Source of the DNA: Vibrio stylophorae
GTDB taxonomy: Bacteria > Pseudomonadota > Gammaproteobacteria > Enterobacterales > Vibrionaceae
Assembly (NCBI RefSeq): GCF_921293875.1
Contig: NZ_CAKLDI010000001.1
Span: 2,811,825-2,875,824, forward strand
Direction of reading: 5' to 3'
DNA length: 64,000 nt
Positions 9,572-24,484 of this stretch are shown in pieces. A model generated the notes under the pieces. That model ran no database searches and was not told the origin of the DNA. It was given only the letters and a program-made list of their open reading frames with translations. The position numbers and the translations under genes are program-made. How positions within the stretch are numbered: the first letter of the stretch is position 1; each line of letters begins with the position of its first letter.

Positions 9572-9712
9572 ATTTATATCGCAAAAAGCAAGGTGCGCAT
9601 GGATTGAAATAGGACATGAACGCGCCCGTATCTATACAAAGGGTGAGATACAAAGAAAGAGAAGACAGTGCAAAAGCAAAGGGAACACAGATAAACGAAA
9701 ACATTCAGACGT

Positions 9713-9740
9713 AAAAAAGCCCAAGTCTTTCGACTTGGGC
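9713..9740 (-). terminator. Terminator of the first rRNA operon
   Basis: On the minus strand GCCCAAGTC / GACTTGGGC, a 9-bp stem with a 4-base loop followed by T6, located 11 bases past the 3' end of tRNA-Asp. Confidence 0.92.
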
Positions 9741-9750
9741 TTAGTATAAG

Positions 9751-9827
9751 TGGCGGAGCGGACGGGACTCGAACCCGCGACCCCCGGCGTGACAGGCCGG
9801 TATTCTAACCAACTGAACTACCGCTCC
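9751..9827 (-). tRNA. tRNA-Asp (GTC)
   Basis: 77 bases with encoded CCA. Acceptor stem GGAGCGG pairs with CCGCTCC, the anticodon loop reads CTGTCAC giving GTC, and the T-arm has GGTTCGAGTCC. Distal tRNA of the first rRNA operon, following 5S. Confidence 0.97.
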
Positions 9828-9863
9828 ACTCAAGCAGATGCGGTGCATCAGCTTAAATTTGAA

Positions 9864-9980
9864 GCCTGGCGGTGACCTACTCTCACATGGGGAAGCCCCA
9901 CACTACCATCGGCGCAGCTGCGTTTCACTTCTGAGTTCGGCATGGAATCAGGTGGGTCCACAGCGCTATGGCCGCCAAGC
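9864..9980 (-). rRNA. rrf: 5S ribosomal RNA, copy 1
   Basis: About 117 bases; ends GCTTGGCGGCCATAGCG at the 5' side and GGTCACCGCCAGGC at the 3' side, which pair as 5S helix I. Exact ends are uncertain by 1-2 bases. Identical by eye to copy 2 at 38224. Confidence 0.95.
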
Positions 9981-10076
9981 AAATTTGTTAAATCTGGAAA
10001 GCTTTATTCGACTAGTTCTTGCTTCGTTCTCAACACAATCAAGCTTGTGTACGTAAAACCCTCTTGGGTGTTGTAT

Positions 10077-12965
<2,889 letters not shown>

Positions 12966-13260
12966 ATACAACCCGAAGAGGGCTATATGAACAGTCACCA
13001 AGATTTCTAGTTTTCGCCGTACTCAAGACACTTGATTGTGTTTTTGAGAACTCGTTTATTCATATGGGTATATGAATAAACATTTTTAGTTATTCAATTG
13101 AACTTACATTCAAATGAATTTACTAGTCAGCTTTCCAAATTTTTAAAGAGCAATGTGTTTTTCTCTTACGAGATAAGCACTTTCTAATATCTCTCGGCGT
13201 CGAAAATTCCGACTCAACAATTAAATCGCTGAATCTTCATCACTGAAAACCATTAGAGAG

Positions 13261-13336
13261 TGGTGGGCGATACCGGGCTCGAACCAGTGACCCCCTCCTT
13301 GTAAGGGAGGTGCTCTCCCAACTGAGCTAATCGCCC
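13261..13336 (-). tRNA. tRNA-Val (TAC)
   Basis: 76 bases with encoded CCA; acceptor GGGCGAT / ATCGCCC, anticodon loop CTTACAA with TAC. Third tRNA of the 16S-23S spacer in transcription order. Confidence 0.97.
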
Positions 13337-13366
13337 ACTGTAGTCCATCTAGCTAAGAAGAGTAGA

Positions 13367-13442
13367 TGGTGGGTCGTGCAGGATTCGAACCTGCGACCAA
13401 TTGATTAAAAGTCAACTGCTCTACCAACTGAGCTAACGACCC
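13367..13442 (-). tRNA. tRNA-Lys (TTT)
   Basis: 76 bases with encoded CCA; acceptor GGGTCGT / ACGACCC, anticodon loop ACTTTTAA with TTT. Middle tRNA of the spacer. Confidence 0.97.
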
Positions 13443-13446
13443 ATAG

Positions 13447-13522
13447 TGGCGTCCCGTAGGGGAGTCGAACCCCTGTTACCGCCGTGAAAGGGCGGTGTCC
13501 TAGGCCTCTAGACGAACGGGAC
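13447..13522 (-). tRNA. tRNA-Glu (TTC)
   Basis: 76 bases with encoded CCA; acceptor GTCCCGT / ACGGGAC, anticodon loop CTTTCAC with TTC. First spacer tRNA after 16S. Confidence 0.97.
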
Positions 13523-13607
13523 ACTTGGGATGTTTTGTTTACACAAAACGTCTCTTTATCTTTATAACCAAATCAATCTGTGTGGACACTTGTCAGTAGT
13601 CTTTAGG

Positions 13608-15160
<1,553 letters not shown>

Positions 15161-15616
15161 AAAGTTTTTTTGGTCTTTCGACCGACTCAATGAATACTGA
15201 TTACATTACTATCGTAATGTGAATTGACTGTGCCAAATCTTTCGATTTGTTTGGTCACTCAGTTCATTGATTTAAATCTTTCGACTATCAATAACGAGTG
15301 CCCACACAGATTGATTGGTTACATTGTTAAAGAGCGTTGACTCAGCAGCTTCGCTGCTTTGTCAGGGAGGCGTATCTTACGCTTTCCTAACTTGAAGTCA
15401 AGAAGAAATTTTCAATTTATTTTCGAGTCATTCTCGAAATCAAAAACATCTTGTTGACTTCGCTTTTTAGTGACTCAAGTCACTCTCAAGCGAGGCGGCC
15501 ATTCTACTGAGAAGAAAGTCAGTGTCAAACACTTTTTTGAATTTTCTTTTCCAGCTTCAAGCCTTACTGGCTCTGGCTTCGTGCTTTGTTTGCGTCCGCC
15601 GTGTCAGTGGGGTCGC
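15161..15616 (-). promoter_or_regulatory. rRNA operon 1 leader with boxA
   Basis: Untranslated leader of about 450 bases. It contains the antitermination boxA on the minus strand, CGCTCTTTAACAA at 15324-15336, followed by the 5' arm of the 16S processing stem. No gene is supported here; open frames in the leader lack any start signals or family resemblance. Confidence 0.85.
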
Positions 15617-15644
15617 ATTATAGGGCGACGATTTTCTTTGACAA
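15617..15644 (-). promoter_or_regulatory. rRNA operon 1 promoter (P1-like)
   Basis: Minus-strand TTGTCA (15639-15644), 16-base spacer, TATAAT (15617-15622), followed by a GC-rich discriminator GCGACCCC expected for stringent and growth-rate control. A-tract-rich DNA directly upstream (to about 15690) fits an UP element. It lies only 60 bases past the hemG stop, with no terminator seen between. Confidence 0.88.
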
Positions 15645-15704
15645 CCCTTTTTGTGAAAAAAATCACTTTTTTTCGTTGTTCGGCGATTATTTACTCAAAG
15701 GTGG

Positions 15705-16235
15705 TCATTTTTGAATGTTTAACGGACAACTTCGGGCAAATTCAGCCACTTTTTGCCAATCGGTGTAGACCAAGCTTTTACTTGTATCGGTTTCACCACC
15801 AGTAATCTTCATAATCAGCTGAATCATCATGCGATCGAACCAACGATAACTCGGATAATCTAAAGCACCGGCAAAGACCCCCATATAAGCGGGTTGCCAT
15901 GGCGAACGCTTTAAAAAGGTGCGCACATAGGGACTAGTCTCTGGCGTATTACGATTTGCCTTTCGCGCAGTGAGATTCACGCAAAAGAAAGCGGCATTGG
16001 CTTGCGCAAGCGCCGTTTGGTTTTGCGCAACGAATTGATAGAAGGCTTTGCTTAAATGCCCATAACGAATCGACGCGCCAATGATGACTCTTTTATAGCC
16101 ACTGAAATCCATTGCTCCTCGTTCATGCACATTCATAATCTCGCAAGGCTCTGCCAATGTCTCTTCTATATAGTGCATGATTTTCACGGTGTGGCCATCG
16201 GTGCTGGAGTACAGCAGTAGATTACGCTCGCTCAC
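15705..16235 (-). CDS. hemG: Menaquinone-dependent protoporphyrinogen IX dehydrogenase
   Basis: Oxidises protoporphyrinogen IX to protoporphyrin IX, passing electrons to the quinone pool; an FMN flavodoxin-like enzyme at the membrane. The 176-residue product opens LLLYSSTDGHTVKI (FMN phosphate loop) and has VIIGASIRYG, FFCVNLTARK and the long-chain insert before FAGALDYPSY, matching E. coli HemG in length (181). Start is GTG at 16235, one base after the trkH stop, with its GGAG inside the trkH end, so the two are translationally coupled. Order yigZ-trkH-hemG-rrn is the same as in E. coli, where pepQ also lies next to yigZ; pepQ is absent here. Confidence 0.95.
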   Translation of the reverse strand: MSERNLLLYSSTDGHTVKIMHYIEETLAEPCEIMNVHERGAMDFSGYKRVIIGASIRYGHLSKAFYQFVAQNQTALAQANAAFFCVNLTARKANRNTPETSPYVRTFLKRSPWQPAYMGVFAGALDYPSYRWFDRMMIQLIMKITGGETDTSKSLVYTDWQKVAEFARSCPLNIQK

Positions 16236-16236
16236 G

Positions 16237-17694
16237 TTAATTTCTCCAGAAAGTTGGTGTCAGTAATACCAACAAGGTAAATATTTCCAAACGGCCAAAG
16301 AGCATGGCAATAATCAGCACCCATTTGGCACCAGCATTGACCTCACCAAAGTGCACGGCCACTTCACCCAAACCTGGTCCAAGGTTATTGAGCGTTGCCG
16401 CCACCGCAGAAAAAGCAGTGAGCTCATCAATACCCGTGGCGATCAAGCCTAGCATACAGACCACAAAGACCAAGGCATAAGCCGCAAAAAATCCCCATAC
16501 CGCATCAACTACTCGTTGTGGCAAGGCGCGATTGGCAATCTTGATGGTATAAACCGCTCTTGGGTGAATCAGACGTTTTAACTCACGCTGCCCTTGCAAC
16601 ATTAAGAGCAAAATACGAATCACCTTCATACCGCCGCCCGTTGATCCCGCGCAACCACCAATAAAAGCAGAGAACATCAAAAGCACTGGCAAAAAGAGCG
16701 GCCATTCGGAAAAACCTGTGGTGGTAAAGCCCGCGGTGGTTGAAATCGACACGGTTTGAAACAGCGCTTGATCAAAGGCTTCAGTCCAAGTGTCATAACC
16801 TTGGTGATAAGCCAGTAAACCAAAAGTCACCAACAGGAGTAATAGCTGGAACCCCATAAAGGTGCGAAACTCAGGATCACGCCAGTAAAAATGTAGATTT
16901 AATCCTCGGGTAGAAAATGCCGCAAAATGCAGTGCGAAGTTACAGGCTGAGATCAACAGGAATACCACGGTAATCATATTGATTGTGGGGCTATTAAAGT
17001 GCCCCATGGATGCGTCATAGGTAGAGAAACCACCAATCGCCACTGTGGAAAAGCTATGGCAAATCGCATCAAAGGCCGACATCCCTGCAAACCAAAAGGC
17101 CAGTGCACACAGGATCGTCAAGGTTAAATAGATATACCACAACACCTTGGCTGTCTCAGCGATACGCGGCGTCATCTTACTGTCTTTGACTGGGCCTGGA
17201 ATTTCAGCGCGATAGAGCTGCATGCCACCAATGCCCAAGACAGGCAAAATGGCGACCGCCAGTACAATGATCCCCATCCCGCCATACCATTGCAGCACTT
17301 GTCGATAAAACAAAATCGCTTTGGGGAGGCTTTCAAGATCGGTCAACACCGTGGCACCTGTGGTGGTTAAACCGGAGAAGGATTCAAAAAAAGCATCGGT
17401 GACTGAGATATCAGGATTCGGTGACAACAAAAAAGGCAGTGAACCTGCGCTGCCCAGCACCGTCCAAAACAACACGACAATCAGAAAGCCCTCACGCGCT
17501 TTCAGTTCTCGTTTGTGATAGCGATTGGGAAACCACAGCATGCCACCGAGGATCAGTAGCACAACAAAGGTCGTCACAAAGGGAACGCCCGCACCATCGC
17601 GATAGATAAATGCCACCAACGCGGGTACCAGCATAGTCAGGCTAAATAACGCCAATAACAGGCCAACAATACGAATAATGGAGCGTATTTGCAT
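16237..17694 (-). CDS. trkH: Trk potassium transporter membrane subunit TrkH
   Basis: Pore-forming subunit of the TrkAH(E) potassium uptake system in the inner membrane. The 485 residues contain the four-fold M-P-M architecture with glycine selectivity filters: TTTGATVL (near 110), STVAIGGFSTY (near 220), STTAGFTTTGFS and GCAGSTGGGMK (near 315-350), and a final NNLGPGLG. E. coli TrkH is 483 residues. Ten or more hydrophobic helices are visible. Sits between yigZ (26-base gap) and hemG. Confidence 0.96.
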   Translation of the reverse strand: MQIRSIIRIVGLLLALFSLTMLVPALVAFIYRDGAGVPFVTTFVVLLILGGMLWFPNRYHKRELKAREGFLIVVLFWTVLGSAGSLPFLLSPNPDISVTDAFFESFSGLTTTGATVLTDLESLPKAILFYRQVLQWYGGMGIIVLAVAILPVLGIGGMQLYRAEIPGPVKDSKMTPRIAETAKVLWYIYLTLTILCALAFWFAGMSAFDAICHSFSTVAIGGFSTYDASMGHFNSPTINMITVVFLLISACNFALHFAAFSTRGLNLHFYWRDPEFRTFMGFQLLLLLVTFGLLAYHQGYDTWTEAFDQALFQTVSISTTAGFTTTGFSEWPLFLPVLLMFSAFIGGCAGSTGGGMKVIRILLLMLQGQRELKRLIHPRAVYTIKIANRALPQRVVDAVWGFFAAYALVFVVCMLGLIATGIDELTAFSAVAATLNNLGPGLGEVAVHFGEVNAGAKWVLIIAMLFGRLEIFTLLVLLTPTFWRN

Positions 17695-17719
17695 GGTCGT
17701 TTCTTTTTTCCTTTTGACG

Positions 17720-18343
17720 TTAATTAGGGGTTATTTTCTTGAGCTTGATACAGCCATGGCTTTGGTCAAATAAACAGCTAGCAAAGGTATCGAAATCACG
17801 CACATCCACCAGCCATTCAAAATGAATCTGTTCACCGTAATCAGCAACTACAGTCTCTGCTTGGTAAGCTTGCGCCCACTTTTCCACTAGGCTCAATTGT
17901 GAATATTGGCAATCACAGGCGACTTGAATCAGCGGTTTTTTTAATTCAGTTTGCAGCGCAGCAAGTGCTGCCTGCACGCCACCACCGTAGGCTTTCACCA
18001 GGCCACCTGTACCCAAACGAATACCGCCATAATATCGTGTGACCACCGCACTAACCTCGCCGACACCGCTGCCACTCAACTGACCCAGCATGGGTTTCCC
18101 TGCGGTGCCCGATGGCTCACCATCGTCACTACAGCCCCATTGCATCGAGTCCGTTGGCTTTCCTGCAACAAAAGCCCAACAATTATGACGAGCATCGTGG
18201 TGTTTTGCTTTGATTTCAGCAATAAATGCGCGCGCAGCATCAATCCCGGGCGTATGCGCCAAGTAAGTAATGAAACGACTCTTTTTAATCTCTTCCTCAA
18301 CCACACAAAGTGCGGTTGGAATGGGATAGGCTTGTTCGGCCAT
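17720..18343 (-). CDS. yigZ: YigZ, UPF0029/IMPACT family protein
   Basis: Conserved protein of the IMPACT/YigZ family; yeast and mammalian IMPACT inhibit the Gcn2 kinase, but the bacterial function is not established. The 207 residues show the family core KSRFITYLAHT, HNCWAFVAG, SDDGEPSGTAGKPML and VVTRYYGGIRLGTGGLVKAY, then a C-terminal UPF0029 ferredoxin-like domain. I start it at ATG 18343 with GAGG 8 bases upstream; an in-frame start at 18385 would add 14 residues unlike the family. Divergent from fadB. Confidence 0.94.
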   Translation of the reverse strand: MAEQAYPIPTALCVVEEEIKKSRFITYLAHTPGIDAARAFIAEIKAKHHDARHNCWAFVAGKPTDSMQWGCSDDGEPSGTAGKPMLGQLSGSGVGEVSAVVTRYYGGIRLGTGGLVKAYGGGVQAALAALQTELKKPLIQVACDCQYSQLSLVEKWAQAYQAETVVADYGEQIHFEWLVDVRDFDTFASCLFDQSHGCIKLKKITPN

Positions 18344-18517
18344 TTCATCCTCATGATTGGTTGATTTAATGCTAATTAGCGGCAAAAGTGCGCTAAGTTT
18401 CGAATTCTCCCATCCTTACTGCGCTAGCGCAATTATTCCGCCCTTACATTGCAATAATCACAAATGCGACTCACACTTTCTTAACAAGCTAAGCCAATGT
18501 CAGGGAAGGAGAAAGCG

Positions 18518-20677
18518 ATGGGCTACATTTCCGAAACCATTGTTGTCAGGGAGCATGAGGATGCCATTGCTGAGCTTTGCTTTTGCGCACCCAGTCATGT
18601 CAATGTCCTCAGTCTAGATACCCTAGGTTATCTAGAGCAGGCAGTTGATTACCTACAAGCCCAGCCTCACCTCAAAGCGCTCATTCTGACCAGCGATAAA
18701 CCCAGTTTTATCGTCGGCGCGAATATTCATGAGTTTCTTAATCTATTTTCCGGTCCTAGCGAGCATCTCAAGCTGTGGCTTAATCGTGCCAATCACGTGT
18801 TTAACAACCTATCCGCCCTGCCCTTTCCCACCATTGTGGCTATCGATGGTCATGCCCTTGGTGGCGGCTGCGAACTAGCGCTTGCCTGTGATTTTCGCAT
18901 TGCCACACCGCGCGCTAATATTGGTTTACCTGAAACCAAACTGGGGATTATTCCCGGCTTCGGCGGCACGGTACGGCTACCACGGGTGATTGGCCTTGAT
19001 AGTGCCATGGCACTCATCACCCAGGGTAAAACACTGCGAGCAACACAAGCGCTGGAGCAAGGTTTGATTGATGCCATCGTGGCGCCAGAGCAATTATTTT
19101 CCAGCGCCTGCAAACTTGCCCATAGCGCAATGACACTCGATCTCGACTGGCAGCAACGTCGCACAGAAAAAGCAGCACCACTGCCACTAAGCCAAGTGGA
19201 ACTCACACTTTCAGAGCAATGCGCAAAATCCATTACGCTACAACAATCTGGTGGTCACTATCCTGCGCCTATGGCTGCAATTCAAAGCTTGATTCAAGGC
19301 GCTCCTTGCAATGCCGATGAGGCGCTGGCCATTGAAACCCAAATCTTTGCGCATTTGGTCGACAGCGACAGTACTCGCGCTTTGGTTGGTCTATTCCTCG
19401 CTGATCAGGTGATCAAACAGCAAGCCAAGCAATATGGTAAAACAGAAGCGCCTGAGCGTGTTGGTGTTCTAGGTGCTGGCATTATGGGCGGTGGCATTAG
19501 TTACCAAGCGGCACTAACTGGCAGTCATGTGGTGATGAAAGATATCGCGCAGCCTGCGCTTGACCATGGTATGAATGAAGCCAGCAAACGACTCACCCAA
19601 CTAAGTCAACGTGGCCGAATTAATGCGCAGCAGCTCAGTGATACCCTCACCCGCATTCAACCCACCCTCAGCGAACAACCACTGGCCGATCGCCAACTGG
19701 TGATTGAAGCTGTGGTGGAAAATGCAGAGGTCAAAGCAAAGGTGCTGAGCCAACTTGAACAACAAGTAGATGCGCACACGATTTTAGCCTCCAACACCTC
19801 GACCATCGCTATTGACCAACTTGCTCAATCCTTACAACGACCTGAAAATTTCTGCGGCATGCACTTTTTTAACCCTGTCCATCGCATGCCATTAGTGGAG
19901 GTGATTCGCGGCCGACAAACCAGTGATAAAGCAATCGCGCAAGTCGTGGCGCTAGCGCAAAAGATGAAGAAAACCGCCATTGTGGTCGGTGACTGTCCCG
20001 GATTTTTCGTCAATCGCGTGCTCTTCCCCTACTTCCTTGCCTTTGATCTCCTGCTCGCACAGGGAGAGCCTTTGGAAAAAATTGATCGCATGATGAGCCA
20101 AAGCTTCGGCTGGCCCATGGGACCAGGTTTATTACTTGATGTGATTGGTTTAGATACCGCCCACCATGCTATGCAAGTGATGGCTGCGGGATACCCAGAG
20201 CGTATGCAAGGACGCGAAAACAACTTCATTAGCCAACTGCATCAGGCTCAGTGCTGGGGCCAGAAGAATGAACAAGGCTTCTATCGCTATCATCTGGATA
20301 AGCGCGGGCGCAGGCAACAGCAGATCAATCCGCAATTCCAGCAATGGTTCGGCGCACCTCAAGATCAGCTCTCCACCCAGCAGGTGATGCTGCGCATGAT
20401 GGCCCCACTACTCAACGAAGTGGTGCGCTGCTTAGCTGAAGGGATCATCGACAGTCCAGAAGCAGCAGATATGGCGCTGGTCTACGGCTTAGGGTTTCCA
20501 CCATTTCGCGGCGGCCCCTGTCGCTATCTCGACAGCATTGGTATTGCCCATTATCTCGAGCAAATCGCACCGCTTGAAGCGATCTCGCCACTCTATCAAG
20601 CACCACAAAAACTGCATGAGATGGCCGCTCAACAAACAGGTTTCTATCCCCTGACACAGGAGGTGGCTTATGCATGA
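18518..20677 (+). CDS. fadB: Fatty acid oxidation complex alpha subunit
   Basis: Multifunctional enoyl-CoA hydratase / 3-hydroxyacyl-CoA dehydrogenase of aerobic beta-oxidation. In the 719 residues, the crotonase domain (about 1-190) has [16 protein letters not shown] and [15 protein letters not shown] with the two catalytic glutamates; the dehydrogenase half has the NAD loop GAGIMGGG (about 320), SNTSTI, and [14 protein letters not shown] with the catalytic histidine, then [13 protein letters not shown] at 18518 has AAGGAG 7 bases upstream. Overlaps fadA by 8 bases. The upstream 130 bases showed no FadR-type operator I could defend. The C-terminus lacks the longer tail of the E. coli protein (729). 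Confidence 0.97.
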   Translation: MGYISETIVVREHEDAIAELCFCAPSHVNVLSLDTLGYLEQAVDYLQAQPHLKALILTSDKPSFIVGANIHEFLNLFSGPSEHLKLWLNRANHVFNNLSALPFPTIVAIDGHALGGGCELALACDFRIATPRANIGLPETKLGIIPGFGGTVRLPRVIGLDSAMALITQGKTLRATQALEQGLIDAIVAPEQLFSSACKLAHSAMTLDLDWQQRRTEKAAPLPLSQVELTLSEQCAKSITLQQSGGHYPAPMAAIQSLIQGAPCNADEALAIETQIFAHLVDSDSTRALVGLFLADQVIKQQAKQYGKTEAPERVGVLGAGIMGGGISYQAALTGSHVVMKDIAQPALDHGMNEASKRLTQLSQRGRINAQQLSDTLTRIQPTLSEQPLADRQLVIEAVVENAEVKAKVLSQLEQQVDAHTILASNTSTIAIDQLAQSLQRPENFCGMHFFNPVHRMPLVEVIRGRQTSDKAIAQVVALAQKMKKTAIVVGDCPGFFVNRVLFPYFLAFDLLLAQGEPLEKIDRMMSQSFGWPMGPGLLLDVIGLDTAHHAMQVMAAGYPERMQGRENNFISQLHQAQCWGQKNEQGFYRYHLDKRGRRQQQINPQFQQWFGAPQDQLSTQQVMLRMMAPLLNEVVRCLAEGIIDSPEAADMALVYGLGFPPFRGGPCRYLDSIGIAHYLEQIAPLEAISPLYQAPQKLHEMAAQQTGFYPLTQEVAYA

Positions 20678-21836
20678 AGTGGTGATTGTTGATTGTCTTC
20701 GTACGCCCATGGGCCGCTCAAAAGAAGGCGCTTTTCGACATGTACGTGCAGAATCACTCGCAGCTGATCTCATGCGCGCCATGATGGCTCGCCACCCTGA
20801 ACTTAGTGATAACGCATTAAGCGATATTTACTGGGGCTGCGTCCAGCAAACGCGTGAGCAAGGTTTCAATATCGCGCGCAATGCGGCGCTACTTGCCGGT
20901 ATCGCCAATACTGTCCCTGCCGTCACCGTCAACAGGCTTTGTGGCTCGGCGATGCAAGCGGTACATGATGCCAGTCGCGCTATTATGGTGGGTGATGCGC
21001 AGTGCTGCCTGGCCGGTGGCGTTGAACATATGGGGCATGTTGCCATGACTGATGGTATCGATTTTCACCCTCAGCTCAGTCGCCACCTGTCACAGGCCTC
21101 GCTGCAGATGGGACTTACCGCCGAAATGCTGGCGAGAATTCATGGCATTACACGCCAAGAGCAAGACGCCTTTGCCCTGCGCTCACATCAACTTGCCCAT
21201 GCTGCGCAGCAGCGCGGCGAGTTTGCCGAAGTGATCGCCCCACGCGAAGGACATGATGCGGACGGCAATCTCTATCAAGTTCATGATGATGAGGTAATTC
21301 GTGCCGATGCGACCTTAGAACAGCTCAGCGCCCTTAAACCTGTATTTGATCCTGCCAATGGCACGGTGACCGCTGGTAATGCCTCAGCCCTGTCCGATGG
21401 CGCGGCAACCTTAATGCTGGCCAGCCGCCCCTTTGCTGAAAGTATGGGACTGCCCATTCGCGCAGCCGTTCGTGCAATGACAGTCACCGGCTGCGATCCA
21501 GCCATTATGGGTTATGGTCCAGTCCCTGCCACTCAGCAGTTACTGAAAAAAATGCATCTCAAAATGCGAGATATTGATGTGATTGAGCTCAATGAAGCCT
21601 TTGCCGCGCAAGCCATTCCCTGCGTTCGTGAGCTTGGATTGGCTGACCAGATCGATGATAAGGTGAATCTTCAAGGCGGCGCCATTGCGCTGGGTCATCC
21701 ACTGGGTTGCTCCGGTGCCCGTATTCTGACCAACCTAGTACAAAACCTTGAGCTTAAAGATGGTGCCATGGGCATTGCCACTATGTGTATTGGTCTGGGT
21801 CAGGGCATCGCTACGCTGATTGAGCGTCTCGATTAA
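20670..21836 (+). CDS. fadA: 3-ketoacyl-CoA thiolase (beta subunit)
   Basis: Thiolase that cleaves 3-ketoacyl-CoA to acetyl-CoA and a shortened acyl-CoA, forming an alpha2beta2 complex with FadB. The 388-residue protein has the acylated cysteine C91 in [36 protein letters not shown] with the catalytic histidine, and CIGLGQG with the second cysteine. The ATG lies inside the fadB end with GGAGG upstream. Ends 19 bases before a terminator hairpin shared with rpoH. Confidence 0.97.
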   Translation: MHEVVIVDCLRTPMGRSKEGAFRHVRAESLAADLMRAMMARHPELSDNALSDIYWGCVQQTREQGFNIARNAALLAGIANTVPAVTVNRLCGSAMQAVHDASRAIMVGDAQCCLAGGVEHMGHVAMTDGIDFHPQLSRHLSQASLQMGLTAEMLARIHGITRQEQDAFALRSHQLAHAAQQRGEFAEVIAPREGHDADGNLYQVHDDEVIRADATLEQLSALKPVFDPANGTVTAGNASALSDGAATLMLASRPFAESMGLPIRAAVRAMTVTGCDPAIMGYGPVPATQQLLKKMHLKMRDIDVIELNEAFAAQAIPCVRELGLADQIDDKVNLQGGAIALGHPLGCSGARILTNLVQNLELKDGAMGIATMCIGLGQGIATLIERLD

Positions 21837-21854
21837 ACACCCAGATAACAAGCA

Positions 21855-21888
21855 ATAAAAAAGCCAGCATCAATGCTGGCTTTCTTTT
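21855..21888. terminator. Terminator between fadA and rpoH
   Basis: Stem AGCCAGC / GCTGGCT with a 6-base AT-rich loop; T-rich on the right (TTTCTTTT) and A6 on the left, which gives T6 for rpoH on the minus strand. Confidence 0.85.
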
Positions 21889-21915
21889 CACACCTTAAAT
21901 CTAAAATAGGCAGGG

Positions 21916-22773
21916 TTAGATTTCATCACCTACAGCCAGTTTTAGCTTTTTCAATGCGTTTTTCTCAAGCTGACGAATACGCTCTGCTGATACTTGGTAG
22001 TGATCCGCCAAATCTTGCAAAGTGGCTTTTGGATCATCCAACCAACGGGCGCGAATAATATGTTGGCTACGCTCATCCAGTGATGACAAGGCACGAGAGA
22101 GTTTATCCGTGGCGTGGTTTTCCCAGTTATCCGCTTCAATATTGGCTGCAAGATCGGAGCTTTTATCTTCAAGATAAAGCACGGGCGCGGCGATCATATC
22201 ACCGCTGTCATCTTCCACTGGCATATCAAAGCCAGCATCTTGCGCCGATAGACGTGCTTCCATCTCACGCACATCTTTCACATCAACACCTAGCTCGCTG
22301 GCAACCATATTGACTTCAGCATCGCTAAACCAGCCAAGGCGTTGTTTATTTTTACGTAGATTGAAGAACAATTTACGCTGCGCTTTGGTCGTCGCCACTT
22401 TGACGATACGCCAGTTACGCAAAACATATTCATGAATTTCAGCTTTGATCCAGTGCACGGCAAAAGAGACCAAACGCACCCCTACTTCAGGGTTAAAACG
22501 TTTCACCGCCTTCATCAGGCCGATGTTGCCCTCTTGTACCAAGTCATTGAGTGGCAGGCCATAGCCTGAATAGCCACGAGCAATATGCACAACAAAACGC
22601 AGGTGTGAGAGGATCAGCTGTTTTGCTGCCTCGATGTCACCATGGTAATGGAGACGTTCAGCCAGCTCGCGCTCCTGCTCAGCCGTGAGCATGTCAAACT
22701 TGCTCACCTTCTGTAGATAGCTATCAATACTATCTTTTGGAACTAAAGCCATCGAATACATCTCAGTGCTCAT
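21916..22773 (-). CDS. rpoH: Heat-shock sigma factor sigma-32
   Basis: Directs RNA polymerase to heat-shock promoters. The 285-residue protein shows sigma-70 family regions 2 ([37 protein letters not shown]), the RpoH box [15 protein letters not shown] at about 131-145 that ties it to RpoH rather than RpoS, and a region 4 helix-turn-helix ([20 protein letters not shown]). ATG at 22773 has GAGGAG 7 bases upstream. Downstream of ftsX by 93 bases, as in E. coli. The ibpA gene further along has a leader that suggests RpoH control. Confidence 0.97.
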   Translation of the reverse strand: MSTEMYSMALVPKDSIDSYLQKVSKFDMLTAEQERELAERLHYHGDIEAAKQLILSHLRFVVHIARGYSGYGLPLNDLVQEGNIGLMKAVKRFNPEVGVRLVSFAVHWIKAEIHEYVLRNWRIVKVATTKAQRKLFFNLRKNKQRLGWFSDAEVNMVASELGVDVKDVREMEARLSAQDAGFDMPVEDDSGDMIAAPVLYLEDKSSDLAANIEADNWENHATDKLSRALSSLDERSQHIIRARWLDDPKATLQDLADHYQVSAERIRQLEKNALKKLKLAVGDEI

Positions 22774-22866
22774 TGATTCTCCTCAAAGGACATTCGGTCG
22801 ATGATCAAAATCTAGCCTGTCATTATGAACGCAAACTGAAGCAAAGTTCAATCTATCGCTGCAATT

Positions 22867-23823
22867 TTATACCGGCTCAATTTCACGCAGATGACGATTA
22901 GATGCCATCTTCGCCGCTAGCCACCCCATAATGGTGGCCACCATTAAGAGTAGTCCGGTCTCATCTAGGTTCAGTCCGATTAGCGAAAAGTTGCCATCAT
23001 AGAGCGATGCCAAATGCGCCACCGCGCCATCGAGCAAAATAATTGCAATGGCGGTAAAGACCCAAGCAGTAGCGGCTGAAAGCAAACCGAACCATACACC
23101 GGTATAAAGATAAGGCCGCAAAATAAAGCTATCTGTGGCCCCCACCAGCTTCATCACTTGAATTTCTTCTTTATGGCTAAGCACTTGCAAACGCAGGGTG
23201 TTACCAATCACCAAGAACACCGCAGCAAGCATGATCACCACAAAGACAATCACCAAGCGCTCGGCCAAAGACTTAATCGCGGTAAGTCGCTGTAGCCAAT
23301 CACTATCGAGGCGTACCTCATCCACCAGCACCTGCTCGCCAAGCTTTGCTGCTAAGGCTTGCGCCTTGCCATTTTGCTGCCACTCTGGTTTTGGCAAAAT
23401 GATAAATACACCTGGCAGCGGGTTCTCTTGTAGCAAGGTCACCGACTCTTCAAAACCAACGTAATCGCGAAACTGACGTAAGCCCTCATCAGGTGACACG
23501 TAATCGATGCTTTCAATCTCCGGCCACATCGATAGCTCTTGCTGCAGATTTTCAATGCGCTCAGGCATGGCGTTTTTCAGCAAATAAGCACTGAGCTGCG
23601 TGGGATGTTTCCAGCCAGAAGCCACCGAGGAGATATTCTTAGCCACCAAATAGAAAGTGGTCGGCAAAGTTAGCGCCAGCGCCAACACTAAAATCGTCAG
23701 TAGGCTACCCAGCGGACGTTGGCGAATATCATCAAAAGCTTGCTTGGCATGAATTTGATGCTGCGCAAAAAAGCCAACGCGCGCTGGCGCTTTTGCTTTG
23801 GCGGTACGCTTAGAACGCGCCAT
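22867..23823 (-). CDS. ftsX: Cell division protein FtsX
   Basis: Membrane subunit of the FtsEX complex, which at the septum activates cell-wall amidases through EnvC. The 318 residues have a cytoplasmic basic N-terminus, a first transmembrane helix (about 38-58), a periplasmic domain (about 60-190), and three C-terminal helices, with the LSHKEEIQVMKLVGATD signature between helices 2 and 3. Overlaps ftsE by 14 bases. Confidence 0.96.
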   Translation of the reverse strand: MARSKRTAKAKAPARVGFFAQHQIHAKQAFDDIRQRPLGSLLTILVLALALTLPTTFYLVAKNISSVASGWKHPTQLSAYLLKNAMPERIENLQQELSMWPEIESIDYVSPDEGLRQFRDYVGFEESVTLLQENPLPGVFIILPKPEWQQNGKAQALAAKLGEQVLVDEVRLDSDWLQRLTAIKSLAERLVIVFVVIMLAAVFLVIGNTLRLQVLSHKEEIQVMKLVGATDSFILRPYLYTGVWFGLLSAATAWVFTAIAIILLDGAVAHLASLYDGNFSLIGLNLDETGLLLMVATIMGWLAAKMASNRHLREIEPV

Positions 23824-24481
23824 GAGTCACCTCACGTAAGTGGCCTTGTTGCAGATCAAAATGGCGGTGCTGATGTTGCCCGATCAAGGTTTGATCATGG
23901 GTGGCAATTAACACAGTCACGCCAGCTGCATTAAACTCTTCAAACAAAGACATAATTTGTCGCGACAACGCCGCATCCAAGTTACCGGTCGGTTCGTCCG
24001 CAAGTAATAACATGGGGCGATTGACAATCGCACGGGCAATCCCCACACGCTGCTGCTCACCACCGGAAAGCTGCATCGGCAAGCATTTGGTTTTATCCAA
24101 TAAACCCACCTTATCCAGCGCGGCCATCACTCGTTTATTGGTTTCATGCTCTGGCATACCCTCAACGCGCAATGGCATCGCCACGTTTTCATAAACCGTG
24201 CGATTAAGCAGCAATTTATGATCTTGGAAAATCACGCCGATACGACGACGTAAAAAAGGAATGTGCTTATTGGGAATCCGTGTAATGTCGTGGCCATTAA
24301 AGCGAATCGCGCCATCGGACGGGCGTTCAATGGCGCAAATAAGTTTCAACAGGGTACTTTTCCCTGCACCTGAGTGTCCGGTTAAAAAAGCAATGTCCTT
24401 CGGCGGCAGATGAAAATCCACCTTTTGCAGCGCTTGGCGACCGCCGCGATAAGCCTTGCTGACCTGTTGAAACTCAATCAC
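23810..24481 (-). CDS. ftsE: Cell division ATP-binding protein FtsE (GTG start)
   Basis: ABC-type ATPase partner of FtsX. The 223-residue protein has Walker [11 protein letters not shown]-loop IFQDHKLL, signature [14 protein letters not shown] and Walker [13 protein letters not shown], then the H-loop ATHD. The GTG at 24481 follows the ftsY stop by 3 bases, with GAGGAG inside the ftsY end. Length is that of E. coli FtsE (222). Confidence 0.97.
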   Translation of the reverse strand: MIEFQQVSKAYRGGRQALQKVDFHLPPKDIAFLTGHSGAGKSTLLKLICAIERPSDGAIRFNGHDITRIPNKHIPFLRRRIGVIFQDHKLLLNRTVYENVAMPLRVEGMPEHETNKRVMAALDKVGLLDKTKCLPMQLSGGEQQRVGIARAIVNRPMLLLADEPTGNLDAALSRQIMSLFEEFNAAGVTVLIATHDQTLIGQHQHRHFDLQQGHLREVTHGAF

Positions 24482-24484
24482 TCG

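Noticed and set aside
18795..18808. Other CACGTG-containing sequences (in fadB and several half sites in gyrB, ibpA and 30690)
   Set aside because: They match only half of the parS palindrome, for example TTTCACGTG followed by unrelated bases.
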